Assembly: GCF_950295315.1 (NCBI RefSeq)
Contig: NC_080176.1
Span: forward strand, 30,325,669-30,389,668
Length of the DNA stretch: 64,000 bases
Direction of reading: 5' to 3'
From: Erinaceus europaeus
Lineage: Eukaryota > Chordata > Mammalia > Eulipotyphla > Erinaceidae
A program made the translations under genes and the position numbers. Shown here in pieces: positions 1-10,296 of the stretch (its first letter is position 1; every line of letters starts with the position of its first letter). Under the pieces are notes generated by a model. It had not been told where the DNA came from, searched no databases, and worked only from the letters and a program-made list of their open reading frames with translations.

Positions 1-325
1 ATGTTCCACTCCATCTACTCTAGTCATCTATGGGGCATGGGGTGGGGAGCTTTTTTTTGAAAGTAACATAGTGTTTATTTATAGCTATGTTAAGAAACTC
101 AATCAATTTTGGTTTTACCAAAGCAAGACTGAACACACATGTGCACATGTACATAGCTGGCTTCCTGGCCCACAGTTTTTCTTTTGCTGTCCTATCCAAC
201 TTTTCTCACCCCTTATATCACCCCCTGCATCCTTCAGCTGTGTAGAGTCAATAGGAGTGTAGACTGTTCCTTTTTGAAGCACCCTGAGATAAATCCAGAC
301 CTCCATCCCCTTCAAGTTTCTTCAG
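1..325. other. no recognisable feature
   Basis: Apparently single-copy DNA left of the Vingi insertion. Only short ORFs (up to about 80 codons), with no repeat signature. Confidence 0.6.
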
Positions 326-337
326 CTGGGTCAATTC

Positions 338-925
338 CACTTGGTCAATTCCAAATTATATTCCTCCATGAGGATAATTTCTGGAACCATCCATTCCACC
401 CTGGTTCCATGGTTGCCAATCCTTAGCAACATCGCCCCGCCAGATATTCGTCGGGATGCGGCATCATCTAAGTTCATTTCCCACGTCTACGCTCGACCGG
501 ACCTGCCAATATACGCAGATATCTTCGCCCACCCTGTCCAACGCTTGATGTCTCGTCACCCAGTCTGGTCCCCTACGCCTACACTGAACTTCTCTGTTCC
601 AGACTCTTGGAAACAGAGTTGGCAGTCAGCTGAGGTAAAGAACAAACACCTCATCACAGACCCCTGCGAGCATCAACCCGGCTTTGACCTAGCACGTTAT
701 GATTGGGCCCTCCTCAATCGCTATCGAACAGGCCATGGCCGGTGCGCCGCTATGTTCCATCACTGGGGAGCCAGAGTCGACCCGAACTGCCCCTGCAGCT
801 CCAAACAGACTATGACCCACATAGTCAACGACTGCTACCTCTCCAGATTCAAAGGAGGTCTCGAAATTTTACATCAGGCTCAACCTGACGCTGTTGACTG
901 GCTACGGAAGAAGGGCAAATGCTAG
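338..925 (+). pseudogene. C-terminal fragment of Vingi ORF (reverse transcriptase polyprotein)
   Basis: An uninterrupted frame of 195 codons runs from the truncation point to TAG at 923-925. The first possible start (TTG at 341) is not a real start, because the N-terminal endonuclease and reverse transcriptase domains were lost on insertion. Numbering from that codon, the segment RYDWALLNRYRTGHGRC (about 119-135) followed by C150-P-C152, H160 and C165 forms a C-X-C-X7-H-X4-C knuckle. This is typical of the region after the reverse transcriptase in I/Ingi/Jockey-type elements. The segment before residue 40 (RIISGTIHST, PWLPILSNIAPP) resembles the end of the reverse transcriptase and linker. 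No RNase H domain is visible, which agrees with Vingi. No internal stop or frameshift is present, suggesting a young copy. It should be non-functional without its 5' part. Confidence 0.75.
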
Positions 926-1062
926 AAGAAGAAGAAGAAGAAGAAGAAGAAGAAGAAGAAGAAGAAGAAGAAGAAGAAGAAGAAGAAGAAGAAGAAGAAG
1001 AAGAAGAAGAAGAAGAAGAAGAAGAAGAAGAAGAAGAAGAAGAAGAAGAAGAAGAAGAAGAA
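926..1062 (+). repeat. (AAG/GAA)n tail of the Vingi copy
   Basis: Pure AAG/GAA trinucleotide repeat of about 137 bp (roughly 45 units) directly after the Vingi stop codon. The other Vingi copies have only 3-4 units, so this tail was inserted long or expanded after insertion. Polyglutamate, polyarginine and polyserine ORFs here are artefacts. Confidence 0.95.
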
Positions 1063-1269
1063 TCTGGGTCAATTTCCCCACAACCCAGCTTGGGCAGCCC
1101 TATCCTCCCTCTTCCTCTTTCCACCTTCTTGATCTGTGATCTCAATGCATCCAAACTACCATGGGGATGAAGCAGAAAGAAAACAATGTGGCTGTAATAG
1201 TACCTGACAGTCATAAACACGAGTGAGGTCTGAAGAACCTCAGATGACACATCAGACAGCTGGGTCATG

Positions 1270-1385
1270 AATGGAAAGGTGCCAACCTTGAATCCAGGCT
1301 TTACTGATTGAGGGACTGTGTTCAAGTCATGAAAACTTCTAAGTTTCAGCCTCTGTGTCAGTAAAATATAGGTTATGTTCTCCCA
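1270..1385 (+). mobile_element. MIR-like ancient SINE fragment
   Basis: Resembles the MIR core: a TGAATCCAGGCT-like segment, then GACTGTGTTCAAGTCA, then TCAGCCTCTGTGTCAGTAAAATA. These match in order the MIR segments for lost-signal, CAAGTCACTTAACCTC and CTCAGTTTCCTCATCTGTAAAATG. Diverged, by eye only. Confidence 0.55.
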
Positions 1386-1389
1386 AAGA

Positions 1390-2157
1390 TAGTTAGTTGC
1401 AAAGGAGGCAGGATATGGGAAGAAACCAGGGACTGTGTGTGGTCTGTAGGCCTAAAATATATGGTGGTTCATTGTTCATTTCAAACATGAGCCAATCAGT
1501 CATGGGTTCATTGTATTGTCCTAGAACTTGCTGTGTTTCCCTGGAGGTCAGACATGGTAACCTACTTCTTCAAATCCTCAGCCTTAATACTGGATACACA
1601 AAGTCCTCAGAAAACATTCACTGATCCACTGAAGGTATGAGTCAAATGCTTCCATTAGCACACACAGGCATACAAAATCCCAAAGCCCAAGTTCTCATTC
1701 ACTCTGTGACATCCATCATTCGCCACGTTTCCATAATCTTTTCAAAGAGCCAGTGTAGTCAATTTCCAATTATCTGTATCAGTGGGAAACAGGAATAGGC
1801 TGAATAATGAAACCCACAAATAATCCATACGTTTAATTTTAGTCATTGCTTCCAGCCACTCTGGAAATGTCCCACTGTGAATGTCACAGTGCCTCCTGTC
1901 CCTCCTTTCTCTCTGGCAGAGGCAGATATTGCCAAAAGAAGTCCTCAGCAGGCAGAAGGGAAATCCAGGGTCCAGACGAACTCAGGGCAGGCTAATCAGC
2001 CTTCAAATGATTCAACTTCAGCTTCAATTCTCTGCTGCAGAAGAGCCCTGCCTGCTGTGGCGACAAAGAGCAAAGTGGGAATGTGGAACCACACCCTAAA
2101 TGTGGTATTGTCTCTCGTGGTCACCAGCTATACAGGAACCTTAGCTAACTCAACTTT
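1390..2157. other. no recognisable feature
   Basis: Mixed-composition DNA with no coding frame over about 105 codons, no splice-flanked exon I could defend and no repeat match. Confidence 0.6.
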
Positions 2158-2374
2158 AAAAAAAATGTTATTATCTTTATTTATTGGATAGAGATAGCCA
2201 GAAATCAAGAGGTTAGGGGGAGATAGGGAAGGAGAGAGAAAGAGAGACACCTGCAGCCCTGCTTCACCACTTGCAAAGCTTTCTCCCAGCAGGTGGGGAC
2301 CAGGGTCTTGAACCCAGGTCCTTGTGCATTGTAATATGTGTGCTTAACTGGATGCACCACCACTTAGCCCCCCC
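2158..2374 (-). mobile_element. SINE-A
   Basis: On the minus strand: tRNA-like head, GGTTCAAGACC-type box B, the CCCACCTGC...GAAAGCTTTGCAAG core and a TCCAATAAATAAAG tail. Confidence 0.85.
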
Positions 2375-2654
2375 TTTAACTGACTCAACCAATGTGGAAC
2401 CACCTCCTCATACCCATGCCCTGGATCAGAGACTCCCAGGAAAATCAGCAGAAGACTCAGGCCACCTCAGAACTACCACAAGCAATTAGTGATGATCAAT
2501 GAATGTGACCTATAATGTGTTAATTGTACATGTGTTTGAATATAATGTATATGATTATGTTTAAGTGCAATGTCATTACTCTGTCTCTAAAATGTGGCAT
2601 AGTCTCAAGAAGAAATAAGCCAAATATGAGTAATTTTATAAGACTACCACTTAC

Positions 2655-2765
2655 AGAATTCTTCTCCTCCTCCTTCTCTTCCCCCTCCTCCTCTTCCTCC
2701 TCCTCCTCCTCATCCTCCTTCTCCTCCTCCTTACCTTTCCCCACCCCTTCCCCTTCTACTTCTTC
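2655..2765 (+). repeat. (TCC)n-rich polypyrimidine tract
   Basis: Imperfect CTC/TCC repeat of about 100 bp. It is the source of polyserine and polyglutamate ORFs on both strands. Confidence 0.85.
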
Positions 2766-2814
2766 CTCTGCTGCTTCTGAACTGCAGCCTCTTTCATTCA
2801 TGATCTCCCAGTTC

Positions 2815-2955
2815 CAGGCCACTTTTTCATCTGGTAGAGACAGAGAGACACCACAGCACTGAAGCTTCTTCCAGTTCCTTAGTGTCTCCCAAGAGGTACC
2901 TGGACCATATATGTTATGCGGGCACCCTACCCGGTAAGATCTCTCTCCAACCCAC
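2815..2955 (-). mobile_element. SINE-C-like fragment
   Basis: Contains GACACCACAGCACTGAAGC followed by a GGTACCTGGACC-type stretch, as in other reversed SINE-C copies. Strongly diverged. Confidence 0.35.
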
Positions 2956-3073
2956 TTAACAGATCTTGAATGCAAATGTCACACAGGTCTATTCACTACA
3001 GATGACTTCTGTTAATGATAGTCAAAAGATGGTTTGTTGTTGTTTTAAGGCATACTTAAAAGCTAACATTCTT

Positions 3074-3290
3074 GGAGCTGGCAACATAGCTCATGCGGGA
3101 GGGTCCTACGCCACTTTGCACCCAGGTTTGAGCTCTCAGAGCCCTAGCAGTGCAAGAAGTTTTGGTGCTATTATCTCTGTGTTCTCCCTTCTCTTTCCCT
3201 CTCCTCCCCCCTCCCTCTCTCTCTACCTGAAGATGTCAACTAGGAGCAGTGAAACCCCAGAAACTTCAACAACAATAACAAACAAGTGAT
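3074..3290 (+). mobile_element. SINE-D
   Basis: GCAACATAGCTCATGCGGGA head, CCAGGTTTGAGCTC box-B-like site, CT-rich middle, then a decayed module M (CTAGGAGCAGTG...CCCCAG). Confidence 0.6.
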
Positions 3291-3294
3291 TTTT

Positions 3295-3735
3295 TTTTTA
3301 ATCACAGGATGAATTTGTTCCCTCTAGTCTCCCTCTGAATTATAAGAGGTTGGAATCAAAGATTATGGTCCAAGGGTTGACTGTGCCTCTGGTGTGTGTT
3401 TGCTCTTCCAACATGAATGTTCTTAAGTTCATGAGAACTTCCTCCTCCCTCTTCATCTCTCTGACACCAAGGGCCCTGCTTTTGTCACCTGTCCCTTCCT
3501 CTGCTTCACCTTGGCCACCTGGCTTCTCTGGGTATTTGCATCTTCAATTTATCATACTTTGCAAGCTGCATCTGAAAAACTTTTCAATATGATGTTGACT
3601 CCCTTCCCAGAAGAGATGGGATCTTGAACTTGACCATGAAGGGAGCATTTGCACAATGGGAACCAGCCAGCAGTACAATCCAGGGTTTGTCCACCAATTG
3701 TGAAGCAGCCCCCAGCACATTGATTTGTCTGACTT
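3295..3735. other. no recognisable feature
   Basis: Mostly single-copy DNA between SINE-D and an L1 3' end. Short pyrimidine-rich stretches only. Confidence 0.55.
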
Positions 3736-3739
3736 TCTT

Positions 3740-4285
3740 TTTTTCTTTTAGTTGGGGGGGGGGAATTAATGATTTACAATAAACAGTAAATACAATTGTT
3801 GTTACATGAGTAAGATTCCTCAGTTTTCTGCAAAACACTCTCACTCACCAGTCTTTGTCTTCCCCCACTATTGTGCACCAGGACTTGAAAGCCCTCCCCG
3901 CCACCTACCCAGCTAAATCCTTTACTTAGTGCAATACATCAAACCCAGTCAAAGTTCCCCTTTTTATTTCTCAACATCTGTCTGTGAGTGAGATTATCCC
4001 ATAGTCATCCTTTGCTTTCTGGCTTATCTCATTTAACACATGATTCCATCCAAGATGAGGTGAAGAAGACGAATTCATTATTTTTCATAACTGAGTAGTA
4101 TTCCGTTGTGTATGTTACCACAACGTTCTCCAACTGCTCATCTGCTGTTGGACATCTTGGCTAGTTCCATGTTTTCACTATTACAAATTGCGCTGCTATA
4201 AACACAGGTATATACAAATCCTTTTAGATGGGTGTGTTTGGTTCCTTAGGATATATCACTAGGAAAGGGGTTATTGTCACCCAAT
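3740..4285 (-). mobile_element. L1 3' end (ORF2 terminus and 3'UTR)
   Basis: Reverse strand of the L1 ORF2 C-terminus: AGTAGTATTCCGTTGTGTAT, then the motif for 'MFIAAQF' around GCGCTGCTATAAACACAG. The 3'UTR extends to about 3745. 5'-truncated and carrying stops. Confidence 0.8.
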
Positions 4286-4569
4286 GCCAAGATTCAGTAC
4301 TAGCCCCCTAATAGCTAATATTAAAAAGATAATGACTGATGAAAGATGAGTTTATTTTCAGGTGCTAGCTACCTGAGAAAATGGCAGACTTGTGTCTCCA
4401 AAAACCATATCGCTCTCAGATGGGAGTTCTAGGATTTCATAGAGAAGGAAAGGGAGGGGAGGCTTGGGAAAGACAGTATTTGGGGGGCTGAGGGAGAGGG
4501 TGAGTGGGACCCAGTTCCCAGGTCATCATTTTGCCACTAGTGGTCAGTGTGTTCAATCTAGTCTAAATT

Positions 4570-4612
4570 GATATATATATTGATATATATTGATATATAT
4601 ATTTATATTTAT
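4570..4612. repeat. AT-rich microsatellite
   Basis: Repeated TTGATATATA and TATATTTATA units. Confidence 0.85.
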
Positions 4613-4617
4613 ATATT

Positions 4618-4838
4618 CAAAGGCAGAGGCAGGCAGTAATGCACCTGGTTAAGTGCACATATTACAGTGCATAGGGTCCTAGGTTCAAGCCGCTGGTCTC
4701 CACCTGCAGAGGGAAATCTTCACAACTGGTGAAGCAGGGCTGCAGGTGCCTTTCTGTCTCTATCCCTATCTCCCCCACCCCTCTCAACTTCTCTCTCTCA
4801 ATCCAATAACAAATAAATAAATATTTTTAAAAAATTCA
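4618..4838 (+). mobile_element. SINE-A
   Basis: Head GTAATGCACCTGGTTAAGTG, box B AGGTTCAAGCC, core GTGAAGCAGGGCTGCAGGTG and an ATAAATAAATA tail. Confidence 0.85.
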
Positions 4839-4852
4839 AGGTAATACAATTG

Positions 4853-5045
4853 GTGGCTAGGGGAATAGCATAATAGTTGTGCAAAAGACTTTCATGCCTG
4901 AGGATCTAAGGTCCCAGATTCAATCTCCAGCACAACCATAAACCAGACCTGGGCCACTGCTAGTGTCTAGTCTTTCTCTGTGTGTGTCTTTTCTCTCTGT
5001 ATCTTACATACACACTCTCAATGAAATAAAATTTAAATAGTATTA
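4853..5045 (+). mobile_element. SINE-B
   Basis: Head GGGGAATAGCATAATAGTTG, box-B-like AGATTCAATCTCCAGCA, CT-rich tail, AAATAAAA end. Confidence 0.75.
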
Positions 5046-5269
5046 AAAGATAACAGTATTGGGATGGTTTCTTTGGTGGCTAAGAGAAGCCTCTCCCAAG
5101 GACATTTCTTGTCTGTCTTTGTCTTTCCAGCCTCAGCTGTTCACTGACTCAGCAGACACACAGACACAGTAAAAGTATTTCTTCCCTAGTGGTTACAGCT
5201 GAATAGAAAAGTCTGTTGTGAGGCCATGGTTAGAGCAAGGTGACTAAGATAACTCTTATTTTTAACTGG

Positions 5270-5527
5270 GTTATCACTGGGGCTCTGTGCCTGCACTATG
5301 AATCCACTGCTCCCAGTGTCCATTTTTTCCTTTTTAATTTATTATTTATTATTTTATTTATTTGACAGGGCAAAGAAGAATTGAGAGGGAGATAGAAAGG
5401 GAGAAAGGGCAACACCTGCAGTCTAGCTCCCTCACCCCACCCCCATAAGAGCAGACTGGGGGTTTGAATCGGGGTCCTTACACATGGTAACATATGAGCT
5501 CAACAGGGTGCACCACCACAGGACTCC
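5270..5527 (-). mobile_element. SINE-A with module M
   Basis: The plus strand begins in module M (TTATCACTGGGGCTCTGTGC...ATCCACTGCTCC). An AT-rich linker and a complete SINE-A body follow, ending at the head near 5527. Confidence 0.8.
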
Positions 5528-6655
5528 AAGATAAACATTTTATACTTGGTTCCTTTATGATGCTGTAGCATAGAAAACAGGTACCATGCTAACAATTGGC
5601 CTGAGCAGCCTGTAGAGAGACAGACCCATGTGGAGGAAGCCAGAGTCCCTGTCCCAGGCACCACGCTCCAGCTGCCACCACCTGCCAGGCATGGCTGAGA
5701 GCCATATCACAGTGAGTTCCCCAGAACCCTGGGGCCTCACTGAATGTTGCAGAGACAACACATGTCCACTCGTGTGCACAGAACTGCAAACTCCAGAGCA
5801 GCAGGGATCACCAGATCCCATGCCCTGTCCTGTTCTTCAAGTTTCCTGCCATCACCCACCCCTCTTATTCCCTGGTTCACTGTTTTTCTGAGTCTTCTGC
5901 CCTGGGTGTTCCCGGTTTGAAAAAGACACGCTGCCTCCCAAGAGGAAGACGAGAGCAAGTCTCTCCCCCATGCCTACAGCCATCATCTGGAATACTTTGT
6001 CCCCAGCTGGCTGGTGCCAGCACCTGGCATTTCAGCAGAATCTGAAAACATCCCTGCCTGGTGCCACCTGAGATGGCTGCAGTTCACTCACCCACTGGTC
6101 CTCACATGCTCTTGTTTGCAGAGCTGGGCGGGGGCTGGGGGTGGTTCTGACTTGCCCCCCCACCTGCCCTGGGTAGGGAGCCACCTCTGCAGTCAGCTGA
6201 GGATAGCCATGGAGGGGGCAGGAGAGGGACCTTTCTTTTCTCAAGCTGGGTGTCAAAGCTTGCATCTACATGCAGCTATTAAAAGGGGGGAAAAAAGAGG
6301 ACACTTTCGTCATTTGTAACAATAAGATCTGACCTTGAGTGTGTTACATGTTGTGCTGTAAGTCACAGGGAGGGAGACAAGCCCTGTCTGATCTCACTCA
6401 GCCGTAGGAGAGAGAGAAACAGCAAAGGCACAAAACAAAACAAAATAAAAGCACATCAAATGCTTACAGGGACCAGATGGGCAGTCACCAGAAGGGAAGG
6501 AGGGGGTGAGGCTGTTGAGAAGGCCTGCTAGAAGGGGGTGGGTGGGAACCAGGCTTTTGCTGCTGAGCTTGGGACAAGTATGCAGAGCTGGGTACCAGGA
6601 TTCTGGCAACATTATCAGTCAGTGTCACAGTAATTCCAGCACAAAATGTCAACAG
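5528..6655. other. no recognisable feature
   Basis: GC-richer, apparently single-copy stretch. The longest ORF is about 100 codons with no family resemblance. No repeat or exon recognised. Confidence 0.5.
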
Positions 6656-6659
6656 TTTA

Positions 6660-7012
6660 ACTGATAGAGAGGCAGGAAGGGAGGGATGGAGGGAGGGAGA
6701 GGAGGGAGGAAAAGAAGGGGGAAGAAAAGAAGGGAGAGGGAGGGAGGCAGAAAAGAGAGGAAGGGGAGAGGGGGAGGAAAGAAGGGGAGGAGGATAGGAG
6801 GGAGGGAGAGAGGGAAGTGAAGAAAGGAGGAAGGGAAGGAAGAAAGGAAGGATGGAAGGAAGGAAAGAAGGGGAAGGGAGGGAGAAAAGAAAGGGGAAGA
6901 AGGAAAAGATAGAGGGAGGGAGAAAAGGAGGGTAGGAGGATAGGAGGGAAGGAAGGAGGAAGGGAAAGAAGGAAAGGAAGGAAGGAAGGAAAGAAAGAAG
7001 AAAGGAATGAAG
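6660..7012. repeat. long polypurine (GGAA/GGGA) tract
   Basis: About 350 bp almost purely of A and G on the plus strand, in irregular GGAA, GGGA and AGGA units. The long Ser/Pro/Leu/Phe ORFs on the minus strand are composition artefacts. Confidence 0.9.
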
Positions 7013-7019
7013 GGAAACT

Positions 7020-7165
7020 AGAGGCAAACACAGTGTTTCTAAGACTTTGTGAGAACTACAGGACTTGTTATAGGGAGGGTGGGGACACACAATTGTGGGG
7101 GGGTGGATCTATCCCCTGACATCTTACAATCTTGTAAGTTATTATTAATCACAAGTTTAAAAAAT
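7020..7165 (+). mobile_element. older L1 3'UTR end
   Basis: ACTTTGTGAGAACTAC, then CTTACAATCTTGTAAGTTAT, then AATCACAAGTTTAAAAAA. The same order occurs at 34290-34435. Confidence 0.6.
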
Positions 7166-7171
7166 GGTTTT

Positions 7172-7490
7172 ACAGAAAGAGAAGGAAGAATATGGGATGA
7201 TCTCACTCATAGAAAGTGAGAAATAAGATCAGAAGGGAAACACTAAGCAGAACTTGGACTGGACTGGGTGTATTGCACCAAAGTAAAAGGCTCTGGGGTT
7301 GGGGGAGGGTTCAGATCCTGGAACATGATGGCAAAGGAGGACCTAGTGGGGCTGAAATGTTATGTGGAAAACTGAGAAATGTTAGTCATGTACAAACTAT
7401 TGCATTTAATTTTACTGCTGACTGTAAACCATTAATTTCCCAATAAAGAAATTTTTTTCAAAAATTACTTAAAAAAAAAAAAAAGCAAAT
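7172..7490 (+). mobile_element. L1 3'UTR with poly-A tail
   Basis: ATGGGATGATCTCACTCATA through CAATAAAGAAAT and an A-rich tail. It parallels the 3'UTR of the L1 at 48860-49754. Severely 5'-truncated. Confidence 0.8.
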
Positions 7491-7493
7491 GTT

Positions 7494-7690
7494 AGGGACC
7501 AGACAGTGATGTGCCTGGTTGAGCACACATTGCCATTCACAAAGGGCTGGGTTCAGGGCCCCAGTCCCCACTTGCTGGGGGAAAGCTTCATAAGTGGTGA
7601 ACCAAGTCTGCATCTCTCTCTCTCTCTCTCCTTCCCCTCCCAATTTCTATCTCCATCCAAAATAAGTAAAATAAAATAAAGAAATAAAGT
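7494..7690 (+). mobile_element. SINE-A
   Basis: Head GTGATGTGCCTGGTTGAGCA, CCCCACTTGCTGGGGGAAAG core, (TC)n, TCCAAAATAAGTAAAATAAA tail. Confidence 0.8.
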
Positions 7691-8300
7691 AAATGTTTTG
7701 CAGAGCAGATTCTTTGATGCACCATGCTTTATCTTGTGCCCCCTGTGCTTTCTTCCTAAGTGTATCTGAGCATCTTCTAATATGCAGGATCTGGGGGTGT
7801 TGTTTCTACAGGGAGGAGGGAGGGGCTGACCTTTTGCTCCATGCCATCGTGCAGGTAGCGTTGAGTGAATCCTTCTAACTTGCCCCTCAAAACCAGCGTG
7901 TGCGGATGCACCTCCTTTCACTCTGCTTGTTGCACGTCTGGGAGCATTCTGGAGGGAGTGACAGCGTCTTAAACATCTCTAAATCCTCACACTGAGAACA
8001 GAGCTGACACGGAAGAGGCATTCAAATCTGTATAGATTGATGGGTGGGAACTTGTGGGAGTCTACAGGCGATATTTTGGAAAACCTAATAAGGGCTCCAG
8101 GCATTTTTGACAGGGTAGAGTGATGAAGTGGGTTTAACAAGATAAAATTTAATTGGAACAAATGTAAAGGCTCTGCCTTTGGGTCCAAAAAGTTGCACGT
8201 GTGTGGGAGACAGGAGGGGGGTGGGGGTGGCAGCCACTCTTCAAGCCTGAGGAGTGAGGGTTGGTTGGTCTAGAGCTGGAGCAGAGCAGGAGTGTGTCTG
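7691..8300. other. no recognisable feature
   Basis: Single-copy-like DNA. Nothing in it rises above short random ORFs. Confidence 0.5.
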
Positions 8301-8314
8301 ACTGCCAAAGGGAA

Positions 8315-8370
8315 AATAGAAAGAGAGAGAATAAAAGAGAGATAATAAGAGAGATGGAATAAAAGAGAGA

Positions 8371-8413
<43 letters not shown>
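8315..8413. repeat. (GA)n and GATAA-like microsatellite
   Basis: AGAGAGATAATAAGAGAGAT-type units passing into about 38 bp of pure GA. Confidence 0.9.
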
Positions 8414-8416
<3 letters not shown>

Positions 8417-8627
8417 TGAAAGCCTGGCTTCTGGAGTGAAAGATGGGACACAGGCATGCCAGCCTGTTCACAGAATGGTCTGGGTTTGTTCTCCTGTTGC
8501 CACACTTCCAGGGGCCACATTCCAGCAGGTACTAAGAGGGGGAGGGCAGAGAGCAGGGGGGAGTTCAGGCAGGTGCTGGTGAGAGACAGATGGAGGATCT
8601 GAGTTGAAACATCCTTCACAAGTGCAC

Positions 8628-8832
8628 AGAGGGGCTGATGGAATAGAGAAATGGAGAAAGGAGGGAAAGAAAGAGAGGGGGAGAGAAAGATAGATACCTG
8701 AAGACCTGCTTCACTGCCTGTGAAGTGACTCCCCTACAGGTGGGGATCCAGGGACTCAAACTGGATCCTAATGTGGGTCCTTGTGCTTCGCACCACCTGT
8801 GCTTAACCTGCTGCGCTACCGCCCGACTCCCT
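8628..8832 (-). mobile_element. SINE-A variant with GCGCTACCGCCC head
   Basis: On the minus strand the head reads GAGTCGGGCGGTAGCGCAGC. This subfamily also occurs at 44167 and 51546. Box B is decayed and module M is absent. Confidence 0.8.
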
Positions 8833-8835
8833 AGG

Positions 8836-9050
8836 CTTCTGTAATTGCTCCCCCACTAAATATGGGCAGTGGCAGGTTGATCCACACTCCCAGCCTGTCT
8901 CTCTCTTTCCCTAGTGGGGCAGGGCTCTGGGGGCTCTGGGGAAGTGGGGTTGTCTGTCCAGGGAAGTCTGATTGGCATCATGGTAGCATCTGGAACCTGG
9001 TGGCTGTAAAGAGAATTAACATATAAAGCCAAACAAGTTGTTGACTAATA
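8836..9050 (-). mobile_element. family X fragment
   Basis: GGCTTCTGTAATTGCTCCCC through TTAACATATAAAGCCAAACA matches the middle of the copy at 27697-28267. It lacks the 3' end. Confidence 0.7.
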
Positions 9051-9139
9051 TATATATATGAAAACCACAAACAGTGTAAGTTACAACTACAGGGATGGTC
9101 TAAAAGAGCTTTTGTCTCTCTTATATGTGCTCCTAAAAG

Positions 9140-9222
9140 AAGCAACAATGGTCAAGTGGTAAAAGCTCAGGTGAGGCACTGAGCTCAATCCCCAACACCT
9201 AAAAAAAAAGAAAAAAGAAAAA
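9140..9222 (+). mobile_element. short tRNA-like SINE (SINE-C type)
   Basis: CAATGGTCAAGTGGTAAAAG, GAGCTCAATCCCCAACACC and an A-rich tail. Very short body. Confidence 0.45.
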
Positions 9223-9228
9223 TACAAC

Positions 9229-9419
9229 TTGGGGACAGGTGGTGGCACACCGGTTGAGCTCACATGTTACAGTGCATACTGACACAGGTTCAAGTCCCTG
9301 TCCCCACCTGGAAGCTTCACAAATGGGTTGCCAGTGTCTCTCTGTCTCTCTCCCTTTCTACCCATTCCCTCTCTATTTCTCTGTTTCTATCTAAAAATAA
9401 TTAATTTAATTTAAAAATA
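9229..9419 (+). mobile_element. SINE-A
   Basis: Head GGTGGTGGCACACCGGTTGA, AGGTTCAAGTCCCTG, then CT-rich body and ATTTAATTT tail. Confidence 0.8.
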
Positions 9420-9614
9420 CAGATGTGATTAAGCTCTTTTTTATAAACAAACACACTCTAACCTTTGCTTGTTCTGAATTCATCCCCTCTCTCATCTCCC
9501 CTTTCTTTCCTCCTTTTTCCTCCTTTGGAACTTCTCATCAGATTCTCTTGCCTCAAGAATTTTTCCAGGCAGTTCCCCTATAAAGCTTTTATCTTTTTGA
9601 AAGATATCATTTTT

Positions 9615-9740
9615 CTTTGTAATTTTGTTTAGTCTACAGAGAGAGAAAGGGGAGAGGAGAGGGGGAGGGCAAGAGGAAGAGGAGAGACACTTGCAACACT
9701 GCTCAAGAAGTGTCCCCTCTGCACATGGGGACATTTCTTG
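9615..9740 (-). mobile_element. SINE-A fragment
   Basis: A-rich tail, purine-rich middle and the AGAGACACTTGCAACACTGC core. The tRNA head is missing. Confidence 0.5.
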
Positions 9741-9879
9741 TTTTTAATAAGGCTTGTTCACAGTATCATTCTAGCATCTGTTGTACAGCACTGTGGTGCT
9801 ACATTGGCAAACACTACACCGTGATCACTCACAAGACTGATTTCCAGCCAGCCTTCATTATTTGAGAAATATCCAGCAA

Positions 9880-10060
9880 ACCACAATGAACTGGCAAGTA
9901 CACCTGTTCAATGGCCAGTTTCAAAAAAAGACCAGAAACAACAGGTGTTGGTGAAGATATGAAGAAAAAGGAAAACTTGTGCACTATTGGTGGGAATATA
10001 AAGTGGTACAACCACTGTAGAAAATAGTAATTTCTAGAGAATTTGAGACTAGATGTACTT
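9880..10060 (+). mobile_element. L1 ORF2 fragment
   Basis: CAGGTGTTGGTGAAGATATG and CACTATTGGTGGGAATATAA are the L1 ORF2 stretch corresponding to 49080-49160 of the younger copy. Confidence 0.65.
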
Positions 10061-10074
10061 TATAAGTAGCTATT

Positions 10075-10290
10075 GACCCCTCTCTTATTTTTTATCATTG
10101 TATTACGAGTGAAATGATACTATACAGGTTTATAATGCAGTTGTTGACACAAACACTCTCATCCCCAATTGAGGTCCCTTCCCACCATCCTGCACCAGGC
10201 CCTCAAAGCCCTCTATACATTCTTTCCCCAGAGTTCTTTGCTTTGTTGCAATACACCAAATAGAGATGGAAAAAGCAAAGTAAAACTTGG
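10075..10290 (-). mobile_element. L1 3'UTR
   Basis: GTTGACACAAACACTCTCAT and GCACCAGGCCCTCAAAGCCC match the L1 3'UTR also seen at 3800-3900 and 24885-24990. Confidence 0.65.
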
Positions 10291-10296
10291 ACCCAA

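Larger units (their letters stand above)
337..1063 (+). mobile_element. 5'-truncated Vingi-clade non-LTR retrotransposon
   Basis: This is a retrotransposon 3' end flanked by perfect 11-bp direct repeats CTGGGTCAATT at 326-336 and 1064-1074, which I read as the target-site duplication. The body is one open reading frame ending in TAG at 923-925. The stop codon runs straight into an AAG-repeat tail, so there is almost no 3'UTR. Two other copies in the window (52267-52460 and 21056-21123, both minus) share the terminal 50-68 bp and the AAG tail. The Vingi clade (Ingi-related, lacking RNase H) is known from hedgehogs. Assignment to it rests on the encoded C-terminus, tail type and host, not on alignment. 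The full element is several kb, so about the last 590 bp of coding sequence remains. Confidence 0.8.

Noticed and set aside
849..1325. Long ORFs rich in Ser, Arg or Glu over the GAA tail, on both strands
   Set aside because: Each frame of a trinucleotide repeat is open. They start or end inside the Vingi tail and show no protein features.
6485..7090. 201-codon and 124-codon Ser/Pro/Leu/Phe ORFs on the minus strand
   Set aside because: Caused by the polypurine tract; no stop codons are expected in such composition.
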